Of a stretch of DNA of 34,571 bases, positions 27,193 to 34,571 are shown in pieces. Within the stretch, counting starts at the first letter, position 1; every line of letters starts with the position of its first letter. The notes under the pieces were generated by a model. That model worked only from the letters and a program-made list of their open reading frames with translations, was not told the DNA's origin and did not search any database. The position numbers and the translations under genes were made by a program. This DNA is from Turicibacter sp. (GTDB taxonomy: Bacteria; Bacillota; Clostridia; Lachnospirales; WQUN01): assembly GCA_009778175.1 (NCBI GenBank), contig WRKH01000318.1:1-34571 (forward strand), written 5' to 3'.

Positions 27193-29106
27193 CTATCTAT
27201 TGACATCAATGCGAATCGCCACGGAGTGAATCGCACCCGCCAGCTTGATTGCCACATAAATTGGCGGCGAAAGGCGGGTATCACGGTCGGCTTGCGACTG
27301 CAAATCGACAGGCTCGGACACGATACGATAGCCAAGCGGCAACGCTGTTCCTGAGCGGATAGGTGCGTAGTGGTTTTCTGTGTAAATCTCGCCGCCGTTC
27401 CAAACGCCAGGGGCAATGAAACCGATTAGCCGCGCTTTTTCCAAGGCGGGCTGCATGGCTAGTTTTATCGTATTTACGCCCTCTTCGGTCTTTGCGATTT
27501 TTGGATGTGAAATAAAGAGGTCGAGAATTGCCCGCTGCAGGTCGTTTACGAGCATATCGAGGTTGATAACCTCATCGCACCAAGTGCGGTCAGCCGTTTC
27601 GCCCGACTCGAACATCGAATAAGAATCGTCAAAACCACGAGAAATAAAATAATTTCCGCTGATTTTTCGGAGATTTTCAACTTGCGTGAGTTTGTCGGGT
27701 GCAATGCCGCGCGGGCGTTTGTGCATGAGCGTGAACGCCGAGCGAGAAGTCCGAGTATTTAGACCCATAGCCACGCCCACGATGCCGCAGACCGCAAATG
27801 GAGTCCGAGAAAATTGTCCGATAGACCGCATAAATCCTAAATCCCGCAGACGGCGGAAAACGCTGGTCGGCTGGTTGGTCAAGACCAAATCTTCGTCCGT
27901 AGTGTAGAAATGCAGCGAGTGGAGTTTCTCGGATTCGATATAGCGGGCGATTTCAACTATTTCGTCCGAGGTCGCTCCGAGATAGGTTATAGTGTACCAG
28001 TCGGTATTGGCGGCACGGCAAGCACGGACGGCAGCGGCGGCGGTTTCGTTTTGGATAATCTCGTATTCCGAGCCTCCGAATTTTTGCATTGGTATTGACG
28101 AAAAAGCCGAAAATGCGATTTTTGCGGTCTTTAAGTTTGGATTGGGTTCGGCGGGTACAAGATAGGGATGCCACGGGAACGGCAAAGATTCATCGGCGGT
28201 GGCTAATCTATTCCTCCAAATGCGAGTCCAGCCAAAACGTACTATCCGATTTTCCGCCGTCAACTCCAGCACACGCAACCAACCGCCGTGGCTTTGGTGC
28301 AGGTCATTTTCTCGGATTGCCCGAACGCCGCCATTGGTAAACGTCCGCATATTTAGGATAGTTCCCGCCCAAACGTTGCCGATAGTGAGCTGATTCCACG
28401 GTTGCGGAATCATAACGTTGTGGGTATTGGCTTGCGGGGTGTTGTTGACCTGTATGACCGAGAGGACAAACCTGTGTCCAGAGCGAGGAGTTGCGTTTGC
28501 CGTGATTTCATAGTCTCGTTCCCAGCCGTTCAAGGCACTGTTTACTCGGTCGCCTAGGCGGAGGACTTCCACCTCGAACGGCACGTTTTCCGTGGGGAAT
28601 ACGAACTCTTCTTCTTCGGGTTCAGAGGGTTCTTCAGGTTCTTCGGGAGTTTCGTCTGTTTCGATTTCCGAGGTTTTTTCTTCTTCGGGTTCTTGGTCTT
28701 CTTCGGAAGTTTCAGAAGTTTCGTCTGTGTCGGTTTCGGAAGTTTCCGAGGTTTCAGAATTTTCATCTTCGTCGTCTTCAGTTTCCGAGGTTTCGCCCTC
28801 GCCGTCCGTTCCGCCGCTTCCGCCATTTCCGCCGCCCACTTCGGGGATTTCCGTTCCCTCGGGCAATTCCAAGATAGGCGACAAAATTTGCGGGATTTCC
28901 AAGATTGGATGTTCCGCCCCGAATTCGGGAAATTCCTCTGGGAGTTGCAAAATCGGATGTTCCCACCCAGGCGGGCAGGCCTCCTCGACTTCGGGAATCT
29001 CGTTCGGAGGAATTATCAAGATTGGTTGTTCCGCCTTTTTCTCCTCCTCTTCTGGCTGAATCGGAATAGTAACGACATGGTTGATGTCATGCCGTCCAAC
29101 AGCCAC
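27193..29106 (-). CDS. Contractile tail sheath (DUF3383-like) with large N-proximal acidic insertion
   Basis: C-terminal half TAKIAFSAFSSIPMQKF...VRACRAANTDWYTITYLGATSDEIVEIARYIES...LMHKRPRGIAPDKLTQVENLRKISGNYFISRG; insertion of E/P/S/T-rich sequence at residues about 18-167. Confidence 0.75.
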   Translation of the reverse strand: MAVGRHDINHVVTIPIQPEEEEKKAEQPILIIPPNEIPEVEEACPPGWEHPILQLPEEFPEFGAEHPILEIPQILSPILELPEGTEIPEVGGGNGGSGGTDGEGETSETEDDEDENSETSETSETDTDETSETSEEDQEPEEEKTSEIETDETPEEPEEPSEPEEEEFVFPTENVPFEVEVLRLGDRVNSALNGWERDYEITANATPRSGHRFVLSVIQVNNTPQANTHNVMIPQPWNQLTIGNVWAGTILNMRTFTNGGVRAIRENDLHQSHGGWLRVLELTAENRIVRFGWTRIWRNRLATADESLPFPWHPYLVPAEPNPNLKTAKIAFSAFSSIPMQKFGGSEYEIIQNETAAAAVRACRAANTDWYTITYLGATSDEIVEIARYIESEKLHSLHFYTTDEDLVLTNQPTSVFRRLRDLGFMRSIGQFSRTPFAVCGIVGVAMGLNTRTSRSAFTLMHKRPRGIAPDKLTQVENLRKISGNYFISRGFDDSYSMFESGETADRTWCDEVINLDMLVNDLQRAILDLFISHPKIAKTEEGVNTIKLAMQPALEKARLIGFIAPGVWNGGEIYTENHYAPIRSGTALPLGYRIVSEPVDLQSQADRDTRLSPPIYVAIKLAGAIHSVAIRIDVNR

Positions 29107-29223
29107 GTGCGGCGGCGCACCTCCTCAAATCCAAAATAATAACCCTACCCACAACATTCAGAATAGTAGCCCCTTTATAAAATGATACCAAACCAAGCCC
29201 CATGTGTAAAGGGGCTTGGTTTA

Positions 29224-29345
29224 TAATACAATTTGCTCCAGTTCCTTTGTTATACGCTCGATTGATGTTTTGTAATAATCTTCGTCAATCTCAAATCCGA
29301 CATAATCAAAGCCCCCCCTTAATGCAAGCTACTAAACTCGAGCCA
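29224..29345 (-). pseudogene. C-terminal remnant of a DNA methyltransferase
   Basis: SGSSLVACIKGG, then after a G7 run out of frame, FDYVGFEIDEDYYKTSIERITKELEQIVL*. Confidence 0.6.
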
Positions 29346-29523
29346 CTTTACCCATAACCTCACTAGCACAAATTGGACATAAATAAAAACAATCGGTTTC
29401 GTTGTAACCTGTTTGTCGCCATGTTACTTCTTCACGTGTACACTCAAATATACAATCGCATTTTGCACACTCAAAACGCCAAATTGTCGGCGGTTTTATT
29501 ATGCCCTTTTTTATAATTGTCAT
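29332..29523 (-). CDS. Small zinc-ribbon phage protein
   Basis: MTIIKKGIIKPPTIWRFECAKCDCIFECTREEVTWRQTGYNETDCFYLCPICASEVMGKVARV; two CxxC pairs, RBS upstream. Confidence 0.5.
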   Translation of the reverse strand: MTIIKKGIIKPPTIWRFECAKCDCIFECTREEVTWRQTGYNETDCFYLCPICASEVMGKVARV

Positions 29524-29768
29524 TGTTATACCTCCTCTATTTGCAGTTTTACCCACCGTTTTAACTCTTCCAACGTCAATGTCTTTTCGTAAAGCTGCAA
29601 GTTGCAAGCCTTGAAAATTTCGTCTTTTTCGTCCCTATCCTTGTACGCCACCACGAAATAAAAATTGCAGGTTTGGGTTCTTTGTAAAGTTCGCTAAATT
29701 CGTCCAAAAATTTCATATCGTATTCGGAAAAGCCCCTATCTTCCTCTAAATTTAATTGGTTTTAAGTT

Positions 29769-30962
29769 TTATTTGTAAAATCGGTGGTTGCCATGGTCAA
29801 ACAAGTGGATAATGCGTCCATCTGCCGCCGCACGTTCATGCCAAACATCAGGTGTTAAATGGCTGATTGCGTGGAAAAACGTTGCCCCCTGCGAATAATT
29901 AACACCGTTTAACGCATTTTGCACAGCCGATTTTGTGAGTGCAGACGGCTTGGCATCGTAAAAATCCGTTCGTTTGATCACGGTAAACGCACCGTTCTGA
30001 AATATCACATCCGCAAGGCAAGCGTTATTATTTGTCATACGGTTTAAAATCACGTTAGCGACCAAGATCTGCCCTTTTAAATCTTCGCCACGAGACTCCC
30101 AATGTACCACGGTTTCGAGTAGTTTAATTTCGTCAGGTGTCAAATTTGCACCAGTTGGAATTGTTTCCATTTTGGAAACAACCACAGGCAACCGCCTTAC
30201 CTCGTCCCAACTAACCCCATATCCCAACGTCTGTGCAAAATCCGTCAGTCTAACAAAGGTCGCACCGTTCTCGATAAATCCACCGATTGTCTCGGTGCGA
30301 CCCAAAATGTCGATGTGAAGTTCCGAGTCATTCGGACGACCGATCCGCCCATCGGACGGACAGGGGACGATCTCCTTTATGGGCATCGTGTCAATCCCTA
30401 AAAACGCCAAAATACCGTCTGAAAGTGCCACCGCCATCTCCTGCTGTTTGCCACGTAAAATTCCCAAATCTGGGTTATTTACAGGACTGTCGATAAACGC
30501 CAATTCTAACAAAATCGCTGGCATTCTCGTGCCACGCAACACACCCAAAGCACCATGCCGAGTGCTAGTGTCAAACTTCACGCCACGATTTCTTAAGCCC
30601 ATTTTGGTTGCATATATATCATTAACGGCTGTCGCAAATTCATGGCTCACTTTATCATTCGGTTGTACAAATGTCTCCGCCCCTGTGCCACCGCCAGCAT
30701 TCGTATGTATCGAGATAAAAAAGTCTGCATTATGACTATTTGCGTATTCTGCCCTCGCATTTATCCCCATTGCAACGTCCAAACGCCGTGTGTAATACAC
30801 TTCACAGCCTTTCTGCTCCAAAATTTCTCCAAGTCGGAGTGCCACATCGAGGTTGATGTCGCTTTCACGTAAACCGTTTGCCACCGCTCCTGGGTCTGCT
30901 CCGCCATGCCCTGCGTCTATGCAAATTATCGGCGGTGCGTTTTCGTTTATTTTTCGTCCCAT
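29769..30962 (-). CDS. Phage endolysin, copy 2: Amidase_3 plus cell-wall hydrolase domain
   Basis: MGRKINENAPPIICIDAGHGGADPGAVANGLRESDINLDVALRLGEILEQKGCEVYYTRRLD...GATFFHAISHLTPDVWHERAAADGRIIHLFDHGNHRFYK. Confidence 0.9.
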   Translation of the reverse strand: MGRKINENAPPIICIDAGHGGADPGAVANGLRESDINLDVALRLGEILEQKGCEVYYTRRLDVAMGINARAEYANSHNADFFISIHTNAGGGTGAETFVQPNDKVSHEFATAVNDIYATKMGLRNRGVKFDTSTRHGALGVLRGTRMPAILLELAFIDSPVNNPDLGILRGKQQEMAVALSDGILAFLGIDTMPIKEIVPCPSDGRIGRPNDSELHIDILGRTETIGGFIENGATFVRLTDFAQTLGYGVSWDEVRRLPVVVSKMETIPTGANLTPDEIKLLETVVHWESRGEDLKGQILVANVILNRMTNNNACLADVIFQNGAFTVIKRTDFYDAKPSALTKSAVQNALNGVNYSQGATFFHAISHLTPDVWHERAAADGRIIHLFDHGNHRFYK

Positions 30963-31249
30963 GTTTTCTTCTCCTCTCTGCTCTTCCATGCTGAACCTGT
31001 CCGTCCGGCAGGCGGGTAGGCTGGTATTTCCTCCTCTTCGGCTGGCGTGGCAGTTAATTTCGTTTTTTTTACTGTCTGACTGGCGGACGGATCGACCTTT
31101 TCCCCACGTTTTGTGAAGAAATACGTGATAACCGCTCCCAAAGTCAGCACAAACTCATTCGGCAATTCACGCTCCGTTATCGTCATAAAACACAGCGTAG
31201 CCACCAACGCCAGCGTTACCACCGTTTTAACCGTTAAAAATCTATCCAT
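30947..31249 (-). CDS. Putative phage holin
   Basis: MDRFLTVKTVVTLALVATLCFMTITERELPNEFVLTLGAVITYFFTKRGEK; hydrophobic segments, next to endolysin. Confidence 0.6.
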   Translation of the reverse strand: MDRFLTVKTVVTLALVATLCFMTITERELPNEFVLTLGAVITYFFTKRGEKVDPSASQTVKKTKLTATPAEEEEIPAYPPAGRTGSAWKSREEKKTWDEK

Positions 31250-31296
31250 TTTCCAATTTCCTTCCCACCTGCTGGACGGGCAGGTCTAATTTTGTC

Positions 31297-31743
31297 CTAT
31301 TTTGTCTCTTTCCTGTGCTTTACCGCAACTATCGTATTCGCCAGCAGTTTTTCCTTAAACCGCAATAGCGTTTGATTGTTTTCGTAAGCGGACGAGGATT
31401 CGATGAGTGCCGTCAAGCCTTCTAAAATCAAGCTATTAGAATATTGCATATTTTCAAAACCCTCTTGCATTTGCTGTTGCACTAGCTTTATCTCGTCCCC
31501 TTTGGTGTCTATTTTGGAGAACGCTGTTTCTAGCTTGTTTTCTAGCATTTGTGTACGATTTTCTAGTGACTCTATTTTGGTTTCTGTATTGGATAAGACT
31601 TTTGTTAGTATGGGTACTTCGTCTGATAGGTGCTTTACTTTGTCCATTTTGCGAGTTAGCATTGATACTATGCTGCCTATACTGCCAATTACAGCAAGCA
31701 GAGCGACAATGCCGCCCACTATGTAATATATTGTACTATACAT
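31297..31743 (-). CDS. Coiled-coil membrane protein in the lysis block (hemolysin XhlA/holin-like)
   Basis: IYYIVGGIVALLAVIGSIGSIVSML then long coiled coil ESLENRTQMLENKLETAFSKIDTKGDEIKLVQQQM. Confidence 0.45.
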   Translation of the reverse strand: MYSTIYYIVGGIVALLAVIGSIGSIVSMLTRKMDKVKHLSDEVPILTKVLSNTETKIESLENRTQMLENKLETAFSKIDTKGDEIKLVQQQMQEGFENMQYSNSLILEGLTALIESSSAYENNQTLLRFKEKLLANTIVAVKHRKETK

Positions 31744-31790
31744 TTAATATCACGTCCTTTTCTTAGATTATTCTCCGTCCATGTGATAAA

Positions 31791-31819
31791 TTGACATTTT
31801 GCCATGTTCTTGCTATAAT
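31791..31819 (+). promoter_or_regulatory. Perfect consensus sigma70 promoter TTGACA-N17-TATAAT, opposite to the operon
   Basis: TTGACA 31791-31796, TATAAT 31814-31819. Confidence 0.75.
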
Positions 31820-32045
31820 AAACATTCTGCCGCCGAAGAACACTATTGCGGAATCTGTTATGGCGGTGGCTCGTTTTATGTCGGATTTTTAACAATAAAA
31901 ATCGTGCAACTGTTACACTAGTGTAATATCCTCAAGGTGTAAGTCCGACCGCTTTCGATATAATTCCGCTAGTTTTTGTGCGGCACATTTCCGTGTTATC
32001 CCCCTAATTTCGATACCAAAATTTTGAATTTTTCTGTTTTTCATG

Positions 32046-32074
32046 GAGCGGCGACTCTGCTATGGTCGCCGCTC
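32046..32074. terminator. Strong hairpin in long intergenic region
   Basis: GAGCGGCGAC-tctgctatg-GTCGCCGCTC, 10-bp perfect stem. Confidence 0.5.
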
Positions 32075-32290
32075 TTGCCTATGGACATTCGTTAAAAATT
32101 CTTTTCGACATATTGACACACGTTCATTTCCTGATAAATATACCGTTCCAAAACCTCGACTAAACGCTTCATTAAAAAATACCAGTCAATCTTTCGAGTA
32201 AAAAAGTTATAATCGCAACAAACCCAATAGCAAATGTTGCAAACTCAATCATTTTGTCTAGCGTTTTGCATAACGTTTCACATACAAATT

Positions 32291-32346
32291 TTTTGACATC
32301 ACGGACATGGCTCTTGATTTTTGACATCACGAACATGGCTCTTGAT
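32291..32346. repeat. 28-bp tandem duplication
   Basis: ttttgacatcacggacatggctcttgat followed by ttttgacatcacgaacatggctcttgat (one mismatch). Confidence 0.9.
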
Positions 32347-32971
32347 TAGAGTAGTTACTTATCCGCGTGCTGTGTTGATTAGTTAGACTTGCGATTATCA
32401 TTGGATTTTGAGTAAATGCGTGGCGTTCGTTGCCCTGTTTTGTTTGGGTTTTGTAATGTAGACGTTCTTGTAAGGGATTTCGCAATCTAGGTACAACAAC
32501 AGGCACTTCCACGTTAAAATAAAATCCCAAAACCATAAGACCCATGTCGCTTTCAGGCTCGGTCTCTGTGTATGTATTCAGTAACCGATGCCGTGCATTC
32601 CCTAGCCGCACATGAGTAAAATCTCGCAAGAGTGCAAACCCCACCTCATCAAAGTCCGCAAATAGCATATTTTCGGGATTTTTCCGCCCTCGCTCCGTCC
32701 GATATTTTACCGTCATAAAATAATCCCACACATCAAAGCGGTCTCGTCCATGTAAACGGCTATCCTCTTGCCGTGTCGTTTGCAAGCCGAGTATATGGAA
32801 ATTTGGGAATTTTACGTCCTTTGTCGGCAGATTTTCCGTATAAACTGTAATCGGCTTGCCGTCCATGCCCACAAATAACTTTCGTAATTCGATTGATACA
32901 GCCGACTTTATGTCATACGATAACATTTCCTGCCCAAAGTTGGGCTGCGGTGTTTTTACGTTTTCAGCCAT
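32327..32971 (-). CDS. Phage tail-completion-like protein
   Basis: KDVKFPNFHILGLQTTRQEDSRLHGRDRFDVWDYFMTVKYRTERG; position after gp10-like gene. Confidence 0.5.
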   Translation of the reverse strand: MAENVKTPQPNFGQEMLSYDIKSAVSIELRKLFVGMDGKPITVYTENLPTKDVKFPNFHILGLQTTRQEDSRLHGRDRFDVWDYFMTVKYRTERGRKNPENMLFADFDEVGFALLRDFTHVRLGNARHRLLNTYTETEPESDMGLMVLGFYFNVEVPVVVPRLRNPLQERLHYKTQTKQGNERHAFTQNPMIIASLTNQHSTRISNYSNQEPCS

Positions 32972-33309
32972 GGTAAAATAATCTCCTTTTGGAAAATTTC
33001 AGGGAAATCCTGTAAAGTCAGATTTGCCGCCTTTTCGAGCGTGTGTGTGCCTTGTTGAAAGCGTGCACCAAAATTCCAATAACTTGCGTATTGATTGCCA
33101 TCTGAATGTTCTGCCACGTTTTTTATCTTTACCGATTTGGAATTATTTTCAACCACCCATGACCGCTTAGAAAGCCATGTAGCGACAGGCGTTCGAGGTT
33201 TTGCGTACTCAATAAATCGCCCACCTACTTTTTCCGTGAATTTCTCCGTCAAGCCATCCAAATTTTCGGACATATGTTCTAGCTGTTTTGCGAAATCTGT
33301 TAATGTCAT
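32956..33309 (-). CDS. HK97 gp10-like head-tail joining protein
   Basis: FAKQLEHMSENLDGLTEKFTEKVGGRFIEYAKPRTPVATWLSKRSWVVE...SYWNFGARFQQGTHTLEKA. Confidence 0.65.
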   Translation of the reverse strand: MTLTDFAKQLEHMSENLDGLTEKFTEKVGGRFIEYAKPRTPVATWLSKRSWVVENNSKSVKIKNVAEHSDGNQYASYWNFGARFQQGTHTLEKAANLTLQDFPEIFQKEIILPWLKT

Positions 33310-33655
33310 TTTTTCCCCTCCTACAACGTTTGAACCTGCATATTCACGACCTTATGCGATTTGTAAGCGATTGGCTCGCCGACAATGCTCCGCCATTCGC
33401 CAAAAACTCGCCTATTTTCGTTCTCTTTTTGGGCTATGACAAAATCGCCGTTTTCTATGCCAGTATCTAGGAATGTGTAAATTTCAGTAGTTTGGTGGAT
33501 TGGCTGTGTGAGGTTGGTCAGGTCATCAGGGCTATCATTTTTTCTCGGAGCAATAAAGCAGCGAGAGCGTTCGCCTGTTCGCTATACCTCTACAAAATGC
33601 AAGCCAGCCAAGGATTCAAAGTGGCAATCAAATTTGCGAAATTTATCATATGTCA
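33310..33655 (-). pseudogene. Phage head-tail connector-like protein with in-frame TAG
   Basis: LTYDKFRKFDCHFESLAGLHFVEV*RTGERSRCFIAPRKNDSPDDLTNLTQPIHQTTEIYTFLDTGIENGDFVIAQKENENRRVFGEWRSIVGEPIAYKSHKVVNMQVQTL*. Confidence 0.4.
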
Positions 33656-33658
33656 AAC

Positions 33659-34192
33659 CTATCCCAAAATCAGCGGTTGCGGTGCAGGAACGGTAATTCC
33701 ATTTTCAAGCGGAGCAAACCATTCCATAAAATCAACCGATTCCATCTGTATGGTCGCCGTGCCTGTCAGCACCCTCGTGTCCACCTCGCCAAGTGGGATC
33801 GTGCCGTCAGAAACCCAACATTTATTGCAAATGACTTTCTGTGTTTGTGCATGAGGGACTTCCCTATCGTGCATAAACGCCACAATCTGAAACCGTTCCA
33901 CACGGCGGCGGCGTTGTTGCCCTCTTGGTGGGCTGATTATCAACCTCGCCCACTGACTTTGATCTTGACCTATCCGATACGTTATGCTGGCGGTAAATTC
34001 GGGCAATCCTGGTTTTTTCCCTGCTGTGTCCTGCCCTAGACTGTTAATCGTTTCCACAGACCTAGATACGCTCAATGACATGGTAACAATCTCGCCACGT
34101 TCCGTCCGCCGTCCATTTTCGCCAATCGTATAAATCAACCCTTGTGTGCCGTCTATTGTGTCAAAATAGTCGTATTGTCTACGTAATTCCAT
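33659..34192 (-). CDS. Phage structural (tail tube-like) protein
   Basis: MELRRQYDYFDTIDGTQGLIYTIGENGRRTERGEIVTMSLSVSRSVETINSLG...GTATIQMESVDFMEWF. Confidence 0.4.
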   Translation of the reverse strand: MELRRQYDYFDTIDGTQGLIYTIGENGRRTERGEIVTMSLSVSRSVETINSLGQDTAGKKPGLPEFTASITYRIGQDQSQWARLIISPPRGQQRRRRVERFQIVAFMHDREVPHAQTQKVICNKCWVSDGTIPLGEVDTRVLTGTATIQMESVDFMEWFAPLENGITVPAPQPLILG

Positions 34193-34207
34193 AATTCTAC
34201 CTCTTCT

Positions 34208-34495
34208 CTAAAATAATCTTAATATCCTGCATATTTTTGGCTTTTTCCGCCTGTTCATGTTGCATTTTGTATAAATTTTTTCGTTTTGGACTCGAGCCGT
34301 CTGTACTCGCAAAATTGCGTCCTCAACCTCGAAAATTCGCTTGGATTTCGCCACCGTGTCCATTTCTAGCATATCGGATGCGTTGTTTTGTAAATTTTCC
34401 TTGATTGTACCGTATTTGTTGGGTTGAAAAATTCGTTTTTCTATCTCGACAACGGTCATAGACGGATTTTCTCGTAGTGTAGAAGTGTCAAACAT
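34208..34495 (-). CDS. Hypothetical phage protein
   Basis: 95 aa ORF MFDTSTLRENPSMTVVEIEKRIFQPNKYGTIKENLQNNASDMLEMD; C-terminal frame uncertain. Confidence 0.35.
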   Translation of the reverse strand: MFDTSTLRENPSMTVVEIEKRIFQPNKYGTIKENLQNNASDMLEMDTVAKSKRIFEVEDAILRVQTARVQNEKIYTKCNMNRRKKPKICRILRLF

Positions 34496-34571
34496 AGGTT
34501 ACAAAAAAATTTTAGTGATATAAAATGGCGAAAGTTAAAACATAATAGCTAAAAATTTTGCCAAAACCTCA

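Noticed and set aside
28592-29139. Plus-strand Ser/Gly-rich ORFs (MGNTNSSSSGSEGSSGSS...) as a surface protein
   Set aside because: Antisense of the E/S/T-rich sheath insertion; no start signal support.
8741-33586. Stop-codon reassignment (amber recoding) to explain in-frame TAGs at 10113, 12220 and ~33584
   Set aside because: In-frame TAA stops and many frameshifts also occur, and TAG is used as a normal terminator (e.g. 26061 and the tail tube-like ORF); decay is simpler.

Overview
The window is a degraded myophage-type prophage (Mu-like contractile tail: DUF3383 sheath, DUF3277 tube) of a Firmicute-like host, joined on its left to a decayed type III restriction-modification island. Left flank: MoxR-type AAA+ ATPase (runs off the edge), C-terminal remnant of a Mod methylase, truncated AAA_13-type ATPase, intact type III Res, and a Mod that lost its N-terminus where holin/endolysin sequence begins (~7545). 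The prophage structural genes are almost all on the minus strand: right to left, tail genes, endolysin/holin block, sheath, tube, frameshifted tail chaperone, tape measure, then HicAB, repressor and early genes, ParAB, an ArpU-like late regulator, TerS, TerL, portal, a probable polymorphic toxin with immunity, head maturation protein, decoration protein and a capsid stub. Many of these carry frameshifts or in-frame stops. The most notable signal is two solitary, 32-33 nt, type I-C-like CRISPR repeats (15055-15086 and 25948-25980). Both are on the plus strand against the structural operon, each placed immediately downstream of a sigma70-type promoter (TTGCTT-N17-TATAAT and a perfect TTGACA-N17-TATAAT) and followed by a strong hairpin. 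They have no second repeat, no spacers and no cas genes. This is the layout expected of phage-encoded RNA anti-CRISPRs (Racr / solitary repeat units). Other signals of interest: an A_AAT_TTA -1 slippery heptamer in the tail chaperone, a large acidic insertion in the sheath, TTGTCCGTT iterons around the late regulator and terminase promoter, a terminal inverted duplication of the endolysin cassette, and in-frame palindromic elements. All calls come from reading the sequence; no database search was run.
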